A stretch of DNA of 64,000 nucleotides from Coffea arabica (taxonomy: Eukaryota; Streptophyta; Magnoliopsida; Gentianales; Rubiaceae): NCBI RefSeq assembly GCF_036785885.1, contig NC_092330.1:12620525-12684524 (forward strand), given 5' to 3'. This document shows positions 31,197 to 44,535 of the stretch, piece by piece. The notes beneath the pieces are model-generated. The model saw nothing but the letters and a program-made list of their open reading frames with translations. It made no database searches and was not told the origin of the DNA. Each line of letters starts with the position of its first letter. Positions within the stretch are counted from its first letter, which is position 1. A program made the translations under genes and the position numbers.

Positions 31197-32849
31197 CCGA
31201 TCGATGTGGCAAACTTTTGGAACTCTCCCTCAATCCAGCTTTGCATCTGGTTCGACGGAACTCCAATTCGACACCAGATCCAAGGCAGTTCCATTGCTGA
31301 CTTTTTCACTCGTTTTGTGATTCTAGGGGTATTCTTTTTCCTTTTTATCTTAGTCTATGCTCATTATTAATCAAATTCCGTTTTATTTTTACAAAGTTTT
31401 CTTGAGTTTTCTCAAGATCTAGGATGATTCAGTTCGGGTCTTGTTCGAAGGCTTCTCACATTGTCATCCTTGGTTCCCTTTTGAGAGAAGATCCTATATC
31501 TATTTTCTGAATAAGCTTGCGCGGCAAATGTGTATGTAATTGCTCTGCTAATATAAATATATTTAGAGTAGAAATGTAACAGCACATAATTCGCCTCCCC
31601 CAGCCCAAATTCTTAAATCTCACCTTCTCTGACTAGTAAAAAAATAAAAAAATAAAAAAAAAAATGCACACATGCTCGCCCTGCAAGTACAAGCATTATC
31701 ATGTTTTCAAGCGTCAAAAAAGTTGCAAGTTTTAAGATGTCTACTCTTTTCAATAAGATGGGATTTCGTTGCGAATTTTTCTCCAATCTTTCTTTCTGAA
31801 GTCCATTTTTGGATGAGGAGATAAAGGAAAACAAGAATTGGTAAAATTACAAATCCTAATTACTATTCTCATCTTTCACTCAATGGTTTGGGTTTGTGTA
31901 CAGGTGGACTGAGACAACGTTTTAGTTGCTTGAGAGAATAGACAACATTATCGAGAACATTTGATGTAGTCACTTGTCGAGCTGCAACCCGCTATGGCTA
32001 AAGACATTACATGCCATGTCCTTAAATCATAAAATTCAAAAACGTAAGGTAACTTATTACATTAAAAAAATCTAACTTAAATTATTGTACATTAAAATTT
32101 CAAAACACTTGTGTATTTAAATAAAATATAAATGGTATTAACCAAATTTTGAATGGGTTATAACTTGTCTAAAATTTATTTTGGAAATTATGGGAGTTAC
32201 ATTTTAAGAGTTCTAATCCTTTTAACGAAGGAGTTATATATCTTTACAATTATGGAATTTAAATTCATAATTATAAATATTGTACTAAATTACACACGTT
32301 ACAATTTGCAAGAACCGTTCTACAGTGTATTTGGGCATGTAAAGATCATAATGGCTATATATTTGTATTAATATGACAGCCATAAAAATTAATTTGACCA
32401 TTATATTTATAACTTATTTTCACTAATGACTTAGACATAAATTCTAGATTTATAACTCCTATCTTCTTCTACCCATAAATAGAGGCTGAAAAAAGTACGT
32501 TTCAAGTATATAATATTGTAACTATCTTTCTAACTCCATTTTTTTATGGGATTCTTATATTATATTCTCTACTTCTACATAATTCCAGTATTAGAAGGAA
32601 ATAGTCAGTTGGTCGATGTAAAATGTTGAGAGAAAGTTCTATCCCTCTTGATTATGCGAATTAAAGAGAAGCAACAACCTTGAGTTGGACTATTATATAT
32701 TGGAGATGATGCGCTGGGACTTTCTGCATTGGAATTAAAAAATCTTGCAAGAGCACGAATCATTTTAAAAGAATGTCATTGCACGCCTCAATCCAACCGT
32801 ATTTTTTTGTTGCTGCCAATTTCACGATTGTCAACTTTGAAGATTTGTC
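31197..32849. other. Intergenic part of the array unit, no gene seen
   Basis: AT-rich, with an A-rich tract near 31638-31663 and several short frames of no protein character. I recognise no element here, and the copies in units 1 and 2 are the same. Confidence 0.4.
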
Positions 32850-32946
32850 GAGATTGGAGGGTTGGATTAGGTAGTAAAATATGAGTGATTGTAAATAGGA
32901 GGTCATGGATTCATAACTTCGGACTTACAAAAAAAAAAAAAAAAAA
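32850..32946 (+). mobile_element. Short SINE-like element with poly(A), unit 0
   Basis: GAGGGTTGGATTAGGTAGTAAAA (box A-like), then GAGGTCATGGATTCATAAC (degenerate box B), then about 17 A. It is flanked by near-identical direct repeats TTTGAAGATTTGTC (32836-32849) and TTTGAAGATTTTGTC (32958-32972). The boxes are weak, so the class is moderately sure. Confidence 0.55.
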
Positions 32947-32972
32947 CACTTTGTAGATTTGAAGATTTTGTC

Positions 32973-33997
32973 TTCTATGCCAATATAATGAAAATTTGTA
33001 ATAGACCGCATTATATATATGTAATATTGAGGTAACAAGGTTTCTTGTTATCTTCATGTTGAATTAATTGGAGAAATTATTATTACTTTGTGATTATTTT
33101 AGCCCAACACAACAAAAAACTTAATGAAATATGCAATAATACCACGATAAAGTTACCTCATGCCCACGACGAGGTACAAAATGCCAAATAAAAGTCCATA
33201 CAAAGACTATAAATAAATTGATCAATATCCCTGAAGCTTGATCATCACTCTGAATGGTAGTTTCAGTCATTTATAAGTAGGTCAAACACTTGCTAATATT
33301 TTTCAATAGCTGCCACAAATGTTAAGTTGCCGTGTAGTGATCTATACGTGCTCAACAAACAATTCATCTTTCCTTTTTTGGACCTTATGAATTACACATA
33401 TACACATACATTTAAAAAATTCTTTGCGCAATCTTGTCAAACATATACACATGCATGCATCAATCTTGTCAAACATACCTCGCATGTTACATGTGTATAT
33501 GGCTAAGTGGCACATAACATGAACTTGAAAAAACTTGTAGTCGAAGTAACATGACATGATAAAGCATAACTAGATAAAACATAACCAATTAAAACATTTC
33601 CCCATACGTCAAACCGTGCGTTCATTAGTTTCGAATATTTGAGCTAGAGGTGACAATATGGATAAATGATTTATAATTGATTTTGACTTAATGGATGGTT
33701 TAGATCCATTTATTAAATGGATGGATCTAAATGGATTAAATAAAAACCAATTATTCATTTATAATCCATTTAAATATTTTGATTACTTTTTTTTTTTGTA
33801 TTACCATTTCTTGTAATATGAAGATACTTTTTTATGTACTTGTAAATTTTAGGTGTTGAAAATGACTAAAATCAATAAATGACAAAAATAATTGGAACTA
33901 GCCATGAAGATTGTTGTACAAATAGCCATATGGTAATTAATGAGGGATTAATGGGGACTAAATCACATCATAATCTAAGGAGGAAGGTTCAACTGGC
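32973..33997. other. Intergenic part of the array unit, no gene seen
   Basis: AT-rich. 33655-33785 carries repeated ATGGATTTAAATGG and ATCCATTTAAAT motifs in both orientations, typical of a worn MITE end (GAGGTGACAATATGGAT). No ends were assigned. Units 1 and 2 carry the same stretch. Confidence 0.35.
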
Positions 33998-34399
33998 CTA
34001 CGGAGGACTAAACCACACCCGTATGAATTTTTTGAAAAAATCACATATTGTGACAATTAATAAGAGGTAATATTTAATCTCTTGATCTCCCACCCCATCA
34101 TCATACCAATCATCATACGCCTTTGGCAAATAACTAAGGTCGACTTCAACAATTCTCCCAGTAATATTACTACACTTGACCCGTTCCCAGGTGCAGCAAT
34201 CAGCATTTGCTCCATCACCTTCTTTTCCAGTCCACGAAGAAAGGATAAGATGAGCATTTGTAGTCACCTTTAAGGAAGCTTTGAAGTCCAAGAGAGCATG
34301 TTTTTCTTCTAAAAAGCAACCTGAGCAAAGTAGTCCTCCATTGAGTATTATTGATACAACGACAGCCCATGAGGCAATCAGAATGGAATGACCGCGCAT
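33998..34399 (-). pseudogene. Orphan RLP exon 1, array copy in unit 1
   Basis: A 133-codon frame from the same ATG context as the complete RLP gene. It encodes the signal peptide and LRR N-cap up to GRIVEVDLSYL, then runs into unrelated sequence and stops. The LRRs, later exons and transmembrane part are absent, as is the exon 1 splice donor. The TATA box and promoter MITE are kept, so a short secreted product is possible but unproven. It differs from unit 0's exon by a few substitutions (for example ASLKVTT instead of ASLNVTT). Confidence 0.75.
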
Positions 34400-34529
34400 G
34401 ATTTCAGTATGGAGAATTAGTGAAGGAAAGTGTTGTAATGAAAATGGAAGGCAGGATAATTTATAATCGCTTATCAATGTACTGGAACGCAGGGCCGGAG
34501 ACCGGAGACAAGTCAACTCAGGTGTAAAA

Positions 34530-35043
34530 CAGTGGCGGATTCACACTGGGACACTGGGGGCACGGCCCACTCATCCCCTTAAATTTCTATGATACTTATA
34601 ATAATTTGGTGTAATTTCAACTGTGTCTCTTAGAGTTTTGTGTATCTATTGGTTTATAGGCTCCCACTGCCCCTTTTAAATTTCTATAATACCTATAAAA
34701 ATTTGATGTAATTTCAAGTGTGCCCCCTGGAGTTTTGTGTATCTATTAGTTACTTTTATTGAGAAAAATATACTTCGTGAAGTTCAAAATAAAAAGGTTA
34801 TAAACTGTTATTAAAATATGAAAACTCGCTATGAGCAATTATAAATGGTTTAGTTTGTTTTGAAATAAAATTATTATTACATTAATAATTTTGAGTTTGT
34901 CTTTTGATTTTTTCATGAAATATATGTATCATTTGTACTTGTTGATGAATATTTTTTTCCTTAAAAAACTGAAAAAAGAGTAGGTAAAAAATTTTAGAGT
35001 TGCTTTTGCCCCCACTGAAAAATTTTTTCTGGCTCCACCACTG
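34530..35043. mobile_element. hAT-like promoter MITE, unit 1 copy
   Basis: Same element and flanking repeats as at 25627-26140, copied by array duplication rather than by transposition. Confidence 0.85.
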
Positions 35044-35337
35044 GTGCAAAACGTCAAGTATGCGATCAAGCCTAGTTAAACTCATTATATTAGAGGTTTC
35101 TTACATTCTTCTAAGCAACTCGTTATATTATCAAGCCCATAATTGAGTTATTATTTTGAGCGCATTTATTGTTGTTGTTTTTCATGTTTTTGATAAGAAA
35201 TTTCTACTTCGGTCCGTCAATCTGGCGGGCAGAAAATGAAATGAAGTGCAAAGTTCTCAAAATTGGAGTGCAGATTACGGGGACCAAGAATCAAAAGAAT
35301 GTTGGTAGCACAGTAATGTATTGCACTCCCTATTTTG

Positions 35338-35635
35338 GAAGAAATTATGACTCGAAAGTCTTGTTGGTCTTTCAGAGGAGTGAAGAACGCGTAAACATCT
35401 ACCAACCCAACTTTAGAAGGAAATGCTTGACTAATGGAACTGGAAGCTTGTTGGTCTTTTTATTGGTTCTTCCTCTTGTGGAACTGGAAGAAATTATGAC
35501 TCGAAAGTCTTGTTGGTCTTTCAGAGGAGTGAAGAACGCGTAAACATCTACCAACCCAACTTTAGAAGGAAATGCTTGACTAATGGAACTGGAAGCTTGT
35601 TGGTCTTTTTATTGGTTCTTCCTCTTGTGGAACTG
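35338..35635. repeat. 149-bp tandem duplication, unit 1
   Basis: Array copy of 26435-26732, so the small duplication came before the array was amplified. Confidence 0.87.
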
Positions 35636-36725
35636 GAAGCTGCAAAATCAGCCACTAAATTATTGTACACCTTTGCTGATCCTGACCAAGTTGTTCCAAC
35701 CTGTAAAATCAGCCTCCGGTAAGCAATAATATATTAAGTTCAATAACTAACTCAAATTGATATATACCTTATCTGATCAAGGTAAGTGACCATATTTATG
35801 TAATAATGTTAACAGTTGAAGTTGACGGAGTTAGCCTCATAATTAATCATAAAGAGTCTAGTGGGTTAATGAGAACAAAAATAGTTCAATAGGCTAAGTG
35901 AAATTTTACTCTAAAATTAATTATGTGATTTATGACTGTAAGCACAAAATGAATTATAGATTTTGATCTACTAGTTAAGGTTGAGATTTCAAGATTTAAA
36001 GATTTTGGGAGGGGTTCCATTCTCTCTTTTTTCCTCTTGCTTTTTTAAGTCCTGCCCCTCTCCTGCTTGAAAAAACAAAGCACAAAGTGAACAATAATTA
36101 AATACAACAAATAGAAGAACACAAGTAAAATCCAAAAGTTAGAGAGGTAAGAACACATAACACGAAAATTTCTAAACAACTATAATTTCTGACACAAATG
36201 TAAATTAATTTACGTTTTTATATAACGAAAAGTTCTATTGTTGAATGCGTTCCTAATATTTTGAGAATTGATCATTAGGGGAAAAAAAACAAACATGGAA
36301 TCGAACGTCCTAATTAAGAAGCTACAAACACCCCAATAGATTAAGTGAAAGTTTGCCACCGATTTAGGGCTTTTCGACTTTAGTTTTAGGAATATGCACA
36401 AGCAAAAAAATAGAATGATTGATTTGTCTAATCTCAAATACGAAATACTCAAAATCTATTCATAATGGTATAGAATCAAGATTCATCCGGCATTGTTAAC
36501 AAAGCATTATTTATTTAGTTTTCCAAGAAAATTACCTTTCACCCTTGAATTGAGAATTTCATTTCCAAATCTTTTTTTGTCTTTTGGAAATGCAAAAGTT
36601 TGAATTCAGAACCTCCTACTTACAATCCATTTGTCTTACCACCCAACCCTCCCCCTTATTTCCTAATCTTGTTTAATTATTTTCTAAAAGTGAAGCAAAA
36701 AATTTCTTTTTGCTTATTACTAAAA

Positions 36726-37160
36726 GGGTAAAAAACAAAAAAACCCCTGTGGTAAGCCTAATACACAGAAAAGCCCCTTATGGTTTCAAAATATACAACA
36801 TGGCACCTCATGCTTTAAACTAAATTGTAAAGGTGACGGAACCTGTTAAATTTAACGGAAATGACTTATTGGAACCTAAAAAAAATTTTTATACCTAATT
36901 TTTATCAAATATACCTATTCTACCCCTTAACCCTCAATTCTCTCTATTTAGAGAATAAAACAAATGATTTTTTTGAGTTGTCTTTTGCTTTATTATATCA
37001 GGGCATTTTGGTCATTTTGTTCATTTCCGTTAAGTTTAACGGATTCCGTCACCTTTACAATTTAGTTCAAAGTATGGGGGGTCGTGTTGTATATTTTAAA
37101 ATCATGGGGGGCTTTTCTGTGTATTAGATTTATCACAGGGGATTTTTTTATTTTTTACCC
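36726..37160. mobile_element. Fold-back Mutator-like MITE, unit 1
   Basis: Array copy of 27823-28257 with the same 9-bp flanks. Confidence 0.9.
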
Positions 37161-37554
37161 TTACTAAAAATACTCCTTTTAGTTCTTCTTAAGTTCTTAA
37201 ATTATTTCTATAAATTTGTCCCCTCCTCGCTTCTTAAACCCCACCATTTTCCTATTTTATATATATATATATATATATGGTTATGTTAGTTTACTCAAAC
37301 TCGACCAAATATAGTTAGTTGAGCTCAAACGAACATTATAAACTGCAGCGTAGAGTAGGGATACTAATTATCTTTTTTTGTTTCTTATCCAATTTAAGTT
37401 TACTACTTTTTTTTTTTTGCAATCTCCTGAGACATGTGAAGTAGGCTTTATGTTTTGAGAAATAAATTGATACTTCCTGTTGAGATTATTTGTGCATTAC
37501 ATGAATTAAATTCCGACAATCATGAAAATGAAATTTCTCTTATATCTTTTTTCT

Positions 37555-38005
37555 GGGTAAAATACCAAAAAACTCTCTATGATTTGACAAATGTTCAATT
37601 TAACTCCCTTTGGTTTGGAAACCTACACTATAGCTCCCTATGGTTTCGACTAAATTGAAAATTGGACAGAAAGCATCAAATCTAATGGTTGTGTGTGAAA
37701 TGTCAATATTGCCCCTACTATGTGTGAGATGCTTTCTATTTAATTTTCAATTTAGTCGAAACCGTAGGGAGTCATAGTGTAATTTTTAAAACGAGAGAGA
37801 ATTAAATTGAACATTCAACAAACCATAGGGAGTTCATTTATATAGAGACAATATTGACATTTCACGTATAACCATTAGATCGGATGCTTTCCGTCCAATT
37901 TTTAATTTAGTTGAAACTACAGGGACTTATAATATAGATTTTTAAATAAGAAGGAGTTAAATTAAACATTTAACAAACTATATTGAGTTTTTTGATATTT
38001 TATCC
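37555..38005. mobile_element. Second fold-back MITE, unit 1
   Basis: Array copy of 28652-29102. Confidence 0.7.
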
Positions 38006-38400
38006 TTTTTTTCGGTCAATCAACAACATCTATATTTACTTTACTCCAACTTCTACTCCAGTCAATTTTAAGGGGAGGTAGCCCAATTGGACTATGGGAA
38101 TCAATCGAAATTGAGTCATCATTGGATCAAATGGAAACACTGCACACTTATATAGATTTGGAGAAGCATAAGGGAAAATGAAATTTCCCTTATGACAGAA
38201 AAAGGAAAAAAAGAAGGCAGACCATGAGTTTCGTTCAATAACTGCGTTCAAATAACGGTTTTATTCGATTAGATGGCCGCGGTTTTTTTCGAGAAGGACG
38301 TTACCTTTTCAGGGGGTAGTCGGTTGGCGGCATTCGCTGGTAGCAACTTTGCCTGGGCCCCACTTCCCCATCTGCCTTGACTCTTGACTCTTGAGGCCTA

Positions 38401-38984
38401 TGTTTTCAGAATCGGACCGGATAGTGACTCGGCCGAGGTCAGGGGTCAGGGGTCAATGGGTTCGACCGGGGGTCGATAGGGGTCGAACTGGATGACGTCA
38501 TAAATAAAAATTATTTAAAAATTAAAATATTATATATATAATATCTAATAATATATTGATATTAATAAAGGTATATTCATATATATTTGATGTTTCAAAT
38601 ATATTTAACAAGAAAATACAAAGAAATTAGAACAATCAAGTAGCAATTTATATTATTTAATAAATATTAACAAGTTTAGAATTAAAATTATGAATTAAAT
38701 TGAAAAATAACATCAAATTTTAGGACAATACTTATAAAGTATCAAATATTTGAGGTATATCAATAAGTTTTAACAATTTAGGGGGTCAAAACATAATATT
38801 AAAAAGTTTGAATTTTTTTTAAAAAAATTACTGTTGAACTGGAAAAACCGATTTTTTCCCGGTCAAACCCGGTTTTTGACCGGCTTTGACCGGGTTTTAA
38901 ATTTCCGGTTTTTTAATATGACTCGGACCGGCTACCTGGCCGGTTCCCGGTTCGACCGGCCGGTCCGGTCCGAGTTTTAAAACA
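38401..38984 (-). mobile_element. Family A hAT-like MITE, unit 1
   Basis: Array copy of 29498-30081. Confidence 0.8.
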
Positions 38985-39244
38985 GAGAGCTTATGCAGTG
39001 TTTTATATGAAAGTATCTCTTTAGCAGAATATTGAGGTTTAAGAGAGATGGAGAGATCTTCCACAATCAGAACGATCATGTGATTATTGGTTATCTTCCT
39101 AAAATACTTCAAACATGTACGACGTTTAGATCAAGAATGTCATAATGTTTTTTGGACCAATCTTGTCCTAAGGCGTATGAAGGACTTTCGCTCAATTTTC
39201 TTCTGTAATGAACCAGCTCCTGATCCGTAGCCACTAGGGCCTGA

Positions 39245-39475
39245 TTTTTTTTTTTTTTTTTTCGAGACGACAATTGTATAACTTATCTATCCTAGACTAC
39301 TGGAGAGGGAAGTCTAAAGAGACTTTGTATTAGGGACTAGTAGGTACACAAATCTTACTAGACCAAGGGAGTGCTTTGGCACAACCCTAAGATTTTTTTT
39401 GTTACCGGTGGGATTTGAACCCCTACCTACAGTCCAAGCAGGGTCTTAAGACCCATCTTGGTGGCCACTGAGCTT
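39245..39475 (-). mobile_element. tRNA-derived SINE, unit 1
   Basis: Array copy of 30344-30573 with a slightly different poly(T) run. Confidence 0.88.
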
Positions 39476-39483
39476 ACTAGGGC

Positions 39484-40090
39484 TATGTTTTCAGAACCGG
39501 ACGAACCGGACCAAGTATTGACTCGGTCGAGTTCAGGGATCAGGGGTCAATGGATTCAATCGAGTTCGATAGGGGTTGAACCGGGTGATGTCATAAATAA
39601 AAATTATTTAAAAATTAAAATATTATATGTAAAATATCCAATAACATTTTGATATTAATATAGGTATATTCATATATATTTGATGTTTCAAATATATTTA
39701 ACAAAAAAATACAAAGAAATTAGAACAATCAAGTAACAATTTATATTATTTAATAAACATTAATAAGTTTAGAATTAAAATTATGGATTTAATTGAAAAA
39801 TAACATCAAATTTTAGAACAATATTTGTAAAGTATGAAATATTTGAGGTATATTAATAAGTTTTAACAATTTAGGGGGTCAAAACATAATATTGAAAAAG
39901 TTTGAACTTTTTTTACAAAAGGTTCTGGTTGGACCGGTTTTCCGGTTTTTCCCGGTCAAACCCGATTTTTTACCAGAGTTGACCGGGTTTTTGATCTCCC
40001 AGTTCTGATGAACAATTCGGATCGGACACTTGACCGATTTCAGGTTCAATCGATCAGGCCGATCGATCTGGTCCGAATTTAAAAACACAG
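39484..40090 (-). mobile_element. Family B hAT-like MITE, unit 1
   Basis: Array copy of 30582-31188 with the same ACTAGGGC flanks. Confidence 0.87.
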
Positions 40091-41751
40091 ACTAGGGCCC
40101 GATCGATGTGGCAAACTTTTGGAACTCTCCCTCAATCCAGCTTTGCATCTGGTTCGACGGAACTCCAATTCGACACCAGATCCAAGGCAGTTCCATTGCT
40201 GACTTTTTCACTCGTTTTGTGATTCTAGGGGTATTCTTTTTCCTTTTTATCTTAGTCTATGCTCATTATTAATCAAATTCCGTTTTATTTTTACAAAGTT
40301 TTCTTGAGTTTTCTCAAGATCTAGGATGATTCAGTTCGGGTCTTGTTCGAAGGCTTCTCACATTGTCATCCTTGGTTCCCTTTTGAGAGAAGATCCTATA
40401 TCTATTTTCTGAATAAGCTTGCGCGGCAAATGTGTATGTAATTGCTCTGCTAATATAAATATATTTAGAGTAGAAATGTAACAGCACATAATTCGCCTCC
40501 CCCAGCCCAAATTCTTAAATCTCACCTTCTCTGACTAGTAAAAAAATAAAAAAATAAAAAAAAAAATGCACACATGCTCGCCCTGCAAGTACAAGCATTA
40601 TCATGTTTTCAAGCGTCAAAAAAGTTGCAAGTTTTAAGATGTCTACTCTTTTCAATAAGATGGGATTTCGTTGCGAATTTTTCTCCAATCTTTCTTTCTG
40701 AAGTCCATTTTTGGATGAGGAGATAAAGGAAAACAAGAATTGGTAAAATTACAAATCCTAATTACTATTCTCATCTTTCACTCAATGGTTTGGGTTTGTG
40801 TACAGGTGGACTGAGACAACGTTTTAGTTGCTTGAGAGAATAGACAACATTATCGAGAACATTTGATGTAGTCACTTGTCGAGCTGCAACCCGCTATGGC
40901 TAAAGACATTACATGCCATGTCCTTAAATCATAAAATTCAAAAACGTAAGGTAACTTATTACATTAAAAAAATCTAACTTAAATTATTGTACATTAAAAT
41001 TTCAAAACACTTGTGTATTTAAATAAAATATAAATGGTATTAACCAAATTTTGAATGGGTTATAACTTGTCTAAAATTTATTTTGGAAATTATGGGAGTT
41101 ACATTTTAAGAGTTCTAATCCTTTTAACGAAGGAGTTATATATCTTTACAATTATGGAATTTAAATTCATAATTATAAATATTGTACTAAATTACACACG
41201 TTACAATTTGCAAGAACCGTTCTACAGTGTATTTGGGCATGTAAAGATCATAATGGCTATATATTTGTATTAATATGACAGCCATAAAAATTAATTTGAC
41301 CATTATATTTATAACTTATTTTCACTAATGACTTAGACATAAATTCTAGATTTATAACTCCTATCTTCTTCTACCCATAAATAGAGGCTGAAAAAAGTAC
41401 GTTTCAAGTATATAATATTGTAACTATCTTTCTAACTCCATTTTTTTATGGGATTCTTATATTATATTCTCTACTTCTACATAATTCCAGTATTAGAAGG
41501 AAATAGTCAGTTGGTCGATGTAAAATGTTGAGAGAAAGTTCTATCCCTCTTGATTATGCGAATTAAAGAGAAGCAACAACCTTGAGTTGGACTATTATAT
41601 ATTGGAGATGATGCGCTGGGACTTTCTGCATTGGAATTAAAAAATCTTGCAAGAGCACGAATCATTTTAAAAGAATGTCATTGCACGCCTCAATCCAACC
41701 GTATTTTTTTGTTGCTGCCAATTTCACGATTGTCAACTTTGAAGATTTGTC

Positions 41752-41846
41752 GAGATTGGAGGGTTGGATTAGGTAGTAAAATATGAGTGATTGTAAATAG
41801 GAGGTCATGGATTCATAACTTCGGACTTACAAAAAAAAAAAAAAAA
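41752..41846 (+). mobile_element. Short SINE-like element, unit 1
   Basis: Array copy of 32850-32946 with a shorter poly(A), one source of the unit length differences. Confidence 0.55.
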
Positions 41847-42897
41847 CACTTTGTAGATTTGAAGATTTTGTCTTCTATGCCAATATAATGAAAATTTGTA
41901 ATAGACCGCATTATATATATGTAATATTGAGGTAACAAGGTTTCTTGTTATCTTCATGTTGAATTAATTGGAGAAATTATTATTACTTTGTGATTATTTT
42001 AGCCCAACACAACAAAAAACTTAATGAAATATGCAATAATACCACGATAAAGTTACCTCATGCCCACGACGAGGTACAAAATGCCAAATAAAAGTCCATA
42101 CAAAGACTATAAATAAATTGATCAATATCCCTGAAGCTTGATCATCACTCTGAATGGTAGTTTCAGTCATTTATAAGTAGGTCAAACACTTGCTAATATT
42201 TTTCAATAGCTGCCACAAATGTTAAGTTGCCGTGTAGTGATCTATACGTGCTCAACAAACAATTCATCTTTCCTTTTTTGGACCTTATGAATTACACATA
42301 TACACATACATTTAAAAAATTCTTTGCGCAATCTTGTCAAACATATACACATGCATGCATCAATCTTGTCAAACATACCTCGCATGTTACATGTGTATAT
42401 GGCTAAGTGGCACATAACATGAACTTGAAAAAACTTGTAGTCGAAGTAACATGACATGATAAAGCATAACTAGATAAAACATAACCAATTAAAACATTTC
42501 CCCATACGTCAAACCGTGCGTTCATTAGTTTCGAATATTTGAGCTAGAGGTGACAATATGGATAAATGATTTATAATTGATTTTGACTTAATGGATGGTT
42601 TAGATCCATTTATTAAATGGATGGATCTAAATGGATTAAATAAAAACCAATTATTCATTTATAATCCATTTAAATATTTTGATTACTTTTTTTTTTTGTA
42701 TTACCATTTCTTGTAATATGAAGATACTTTTTTATGTACTTGTAAATTTTAGGTGTTGAAAATGACTAAAATCAATAAATGACAAAAATAATTGGAACTA
42801 GCCATGAAGATTGTTGTACAAATAGCCATATGGTAATTAATGAGGGATTAATGGGGACTAAATCACATCATAATCTAAGGAGGAAGGTTCAACTGGC

Positions 42898-43299
42898 CTA
42901 CGGAGGACTAAACCACACCCGTATGAATTTTTTGAAAAAATCACATATTGTGACAATTAATAAGAGGTAATATTTAATCTCTTGATCTCCCACCCCATCA
43001 TCATACCAATCATCATACGCCTTTGGCAAATAACTAAGGTCGACTTCAACAATTCTCCCAGTAATATTACTACACTTGACCCGTTCCCAGGTGCAGCAAT
43101 CAGCATTTGCTCCATCACCTTCTTTTCCAGTCCACGAAGAAAGGATAAGATGAGCATTTGTAGTCACCTTTAAGGAAGCTTTGAAGTCCAAGAGAGCATG
43201 TTTTTCTTCTAAAAAGCAACCTGAGCAAAGTAGTCCTCCATTGAGTATTATTGATACAACGACAGCCCATGAGGCAATCAGAATGGAATGACCGCGCAT
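42898..43299 (-). pseudogene. Orphan RLP exon 1, array copy in unit 2
   Basis: Identical in translation to the copy at 33998-34399, with the same tail. Confidence 0.75.
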
Positions 43300-43429
43300 G
43301 ATTTCAGTATGGAGAATTAGTGAAGGAAAGTGTTGTAATGAAAATGGAAGGCAGGATAATTTATAATCGCTTATCAATGTACTGGAACGCAGGGCCGGAG
43401 ACCGGAGACAAGTCAACTCAGGTGTAAAA

Positions 43430-43943
43430 CAGTGGCGGATTCACACTGGGACACTGGGGGCACGGCCCACTCATCCCCTTAAATTTCTATGATACTTATA
43501 ATAATTTGGTGTAATTTCAACTGTGTCTCTTAGAGTTTTGTGTATCTATTGGTTTATAGGCTCCCACTGCCCCTTTTAAATTTCTATAATACCTATAAAA
43601 ATTTGATGTAATTTCAAGTGTGCCCCCTGGAGTTTTGTGTATCTATTAGTTACTTTTATTGAGAAAAATATACTTCGTGAAGTTCAAAATAAAAAGGTTA
43701 TAAACTGTTATTAAAATATGAAAACTCGCTATGAGCAATTATAAATGGTTTAGTTTGTTTTGAAATAAAATTATTATTACATTAATAATTTTGAGTTTGT
43801 CTTTTGATTTTTTCATGAAATATATGTATCATTTGTACTTGTTGATGAATATTTTTTTCCTTAAAAAACTGAAAAAAGAGTAGGTAAAAAATTTTAGAGT
43901 TGCTTTTGCCCCCACTGAAAAATTTTTTCTGGCTCCACCACTG
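43430..43943. mobile_element. hAT-like promoter MITE, unit 2 copy
   Basis: Array copy of 25627-26140 with the same flanks. Confidence 0.85.
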
Positions 43944-44237
43944 GTGCAAAACGTCAAGTATGCGATCAAGCCTAGTTAAACTCATTATATTAGAGGTTTC
44001 TTACATTCTTCTAAGCAACTCGTTATATTATCAAGCCCATAATTGAGTTATTATTTTGAGCGCATTTATTGTTGTTGTTTTTCATGTTTTTGATAAGAAA
44101 TTTCTACTTCGGTCCGTCAATCTGGCGGGCAGAAAATGAAATGAAGTGCAAAGTTCTCAAAATTGGAGTGCAGATTACGGGGACCAAGAATCAAAAGAAT
44201 GTTGGTAGCACAGTAATGTATTGCACTCCCTATTTTG

Positions 44238-44535
44238 GAAGAAATTATGACTCGAAAGTCTTGTTGGTCTTTCAGAGGAGTGAAGAACGCGTAAACATCT
44301 ACCAACCCAACTTTAGAAGGAAATGCTTGACTAATGGAACTGGAAGCTTGTTGGTCTTTTTATTGGTTCTTCCTCTTGTGGAACTGGAAGAAATTATGAC
44401 TCGAAAGTCTTGTTGGTCTTTCAGAGGAGTGAAGAACGCGTAAACATCTACCAACCCAACTTTAGAAGGAAATGCTTGACTAATGGAACTGGAAGCTTGT
44501 TGGTCTTTTTATTGGTTCTTCCTCTTGTGGAACTG
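44238..44535. repeat. 149-bp tandem duplication, unit 2
   Basis: Array copy of 26435-26732. Confidence 0.87.

Larger units (their letters stand above)
25231..34133. repeat. 8.9-kb tandem array, unit 0 (8903 bp)
   Basis: The first unit of the array. It starts inside RLP exon 1 and extends through the promoter and roughly 8.5 kb of MITE- and SINE-rich intergenic DNA. Sequence to the left of about 25210 is unique to this unit and diverges from the others. Compared with units 1-3 it carries four changes in exon 1 and a cluster of about eight between 29946 and 30673; I saw almost none in the rest. Confidence 0.93.
34134..43033. repeat. 8.9-kb tandem array, unit 1 (8900 bp)
   Basis: A direct repeat of unit 0. 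Length differences come from homopolymer runs, such as the poly(A) near 41831. It is nearly identical to units 2 and 3. Confidence 0.93.
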
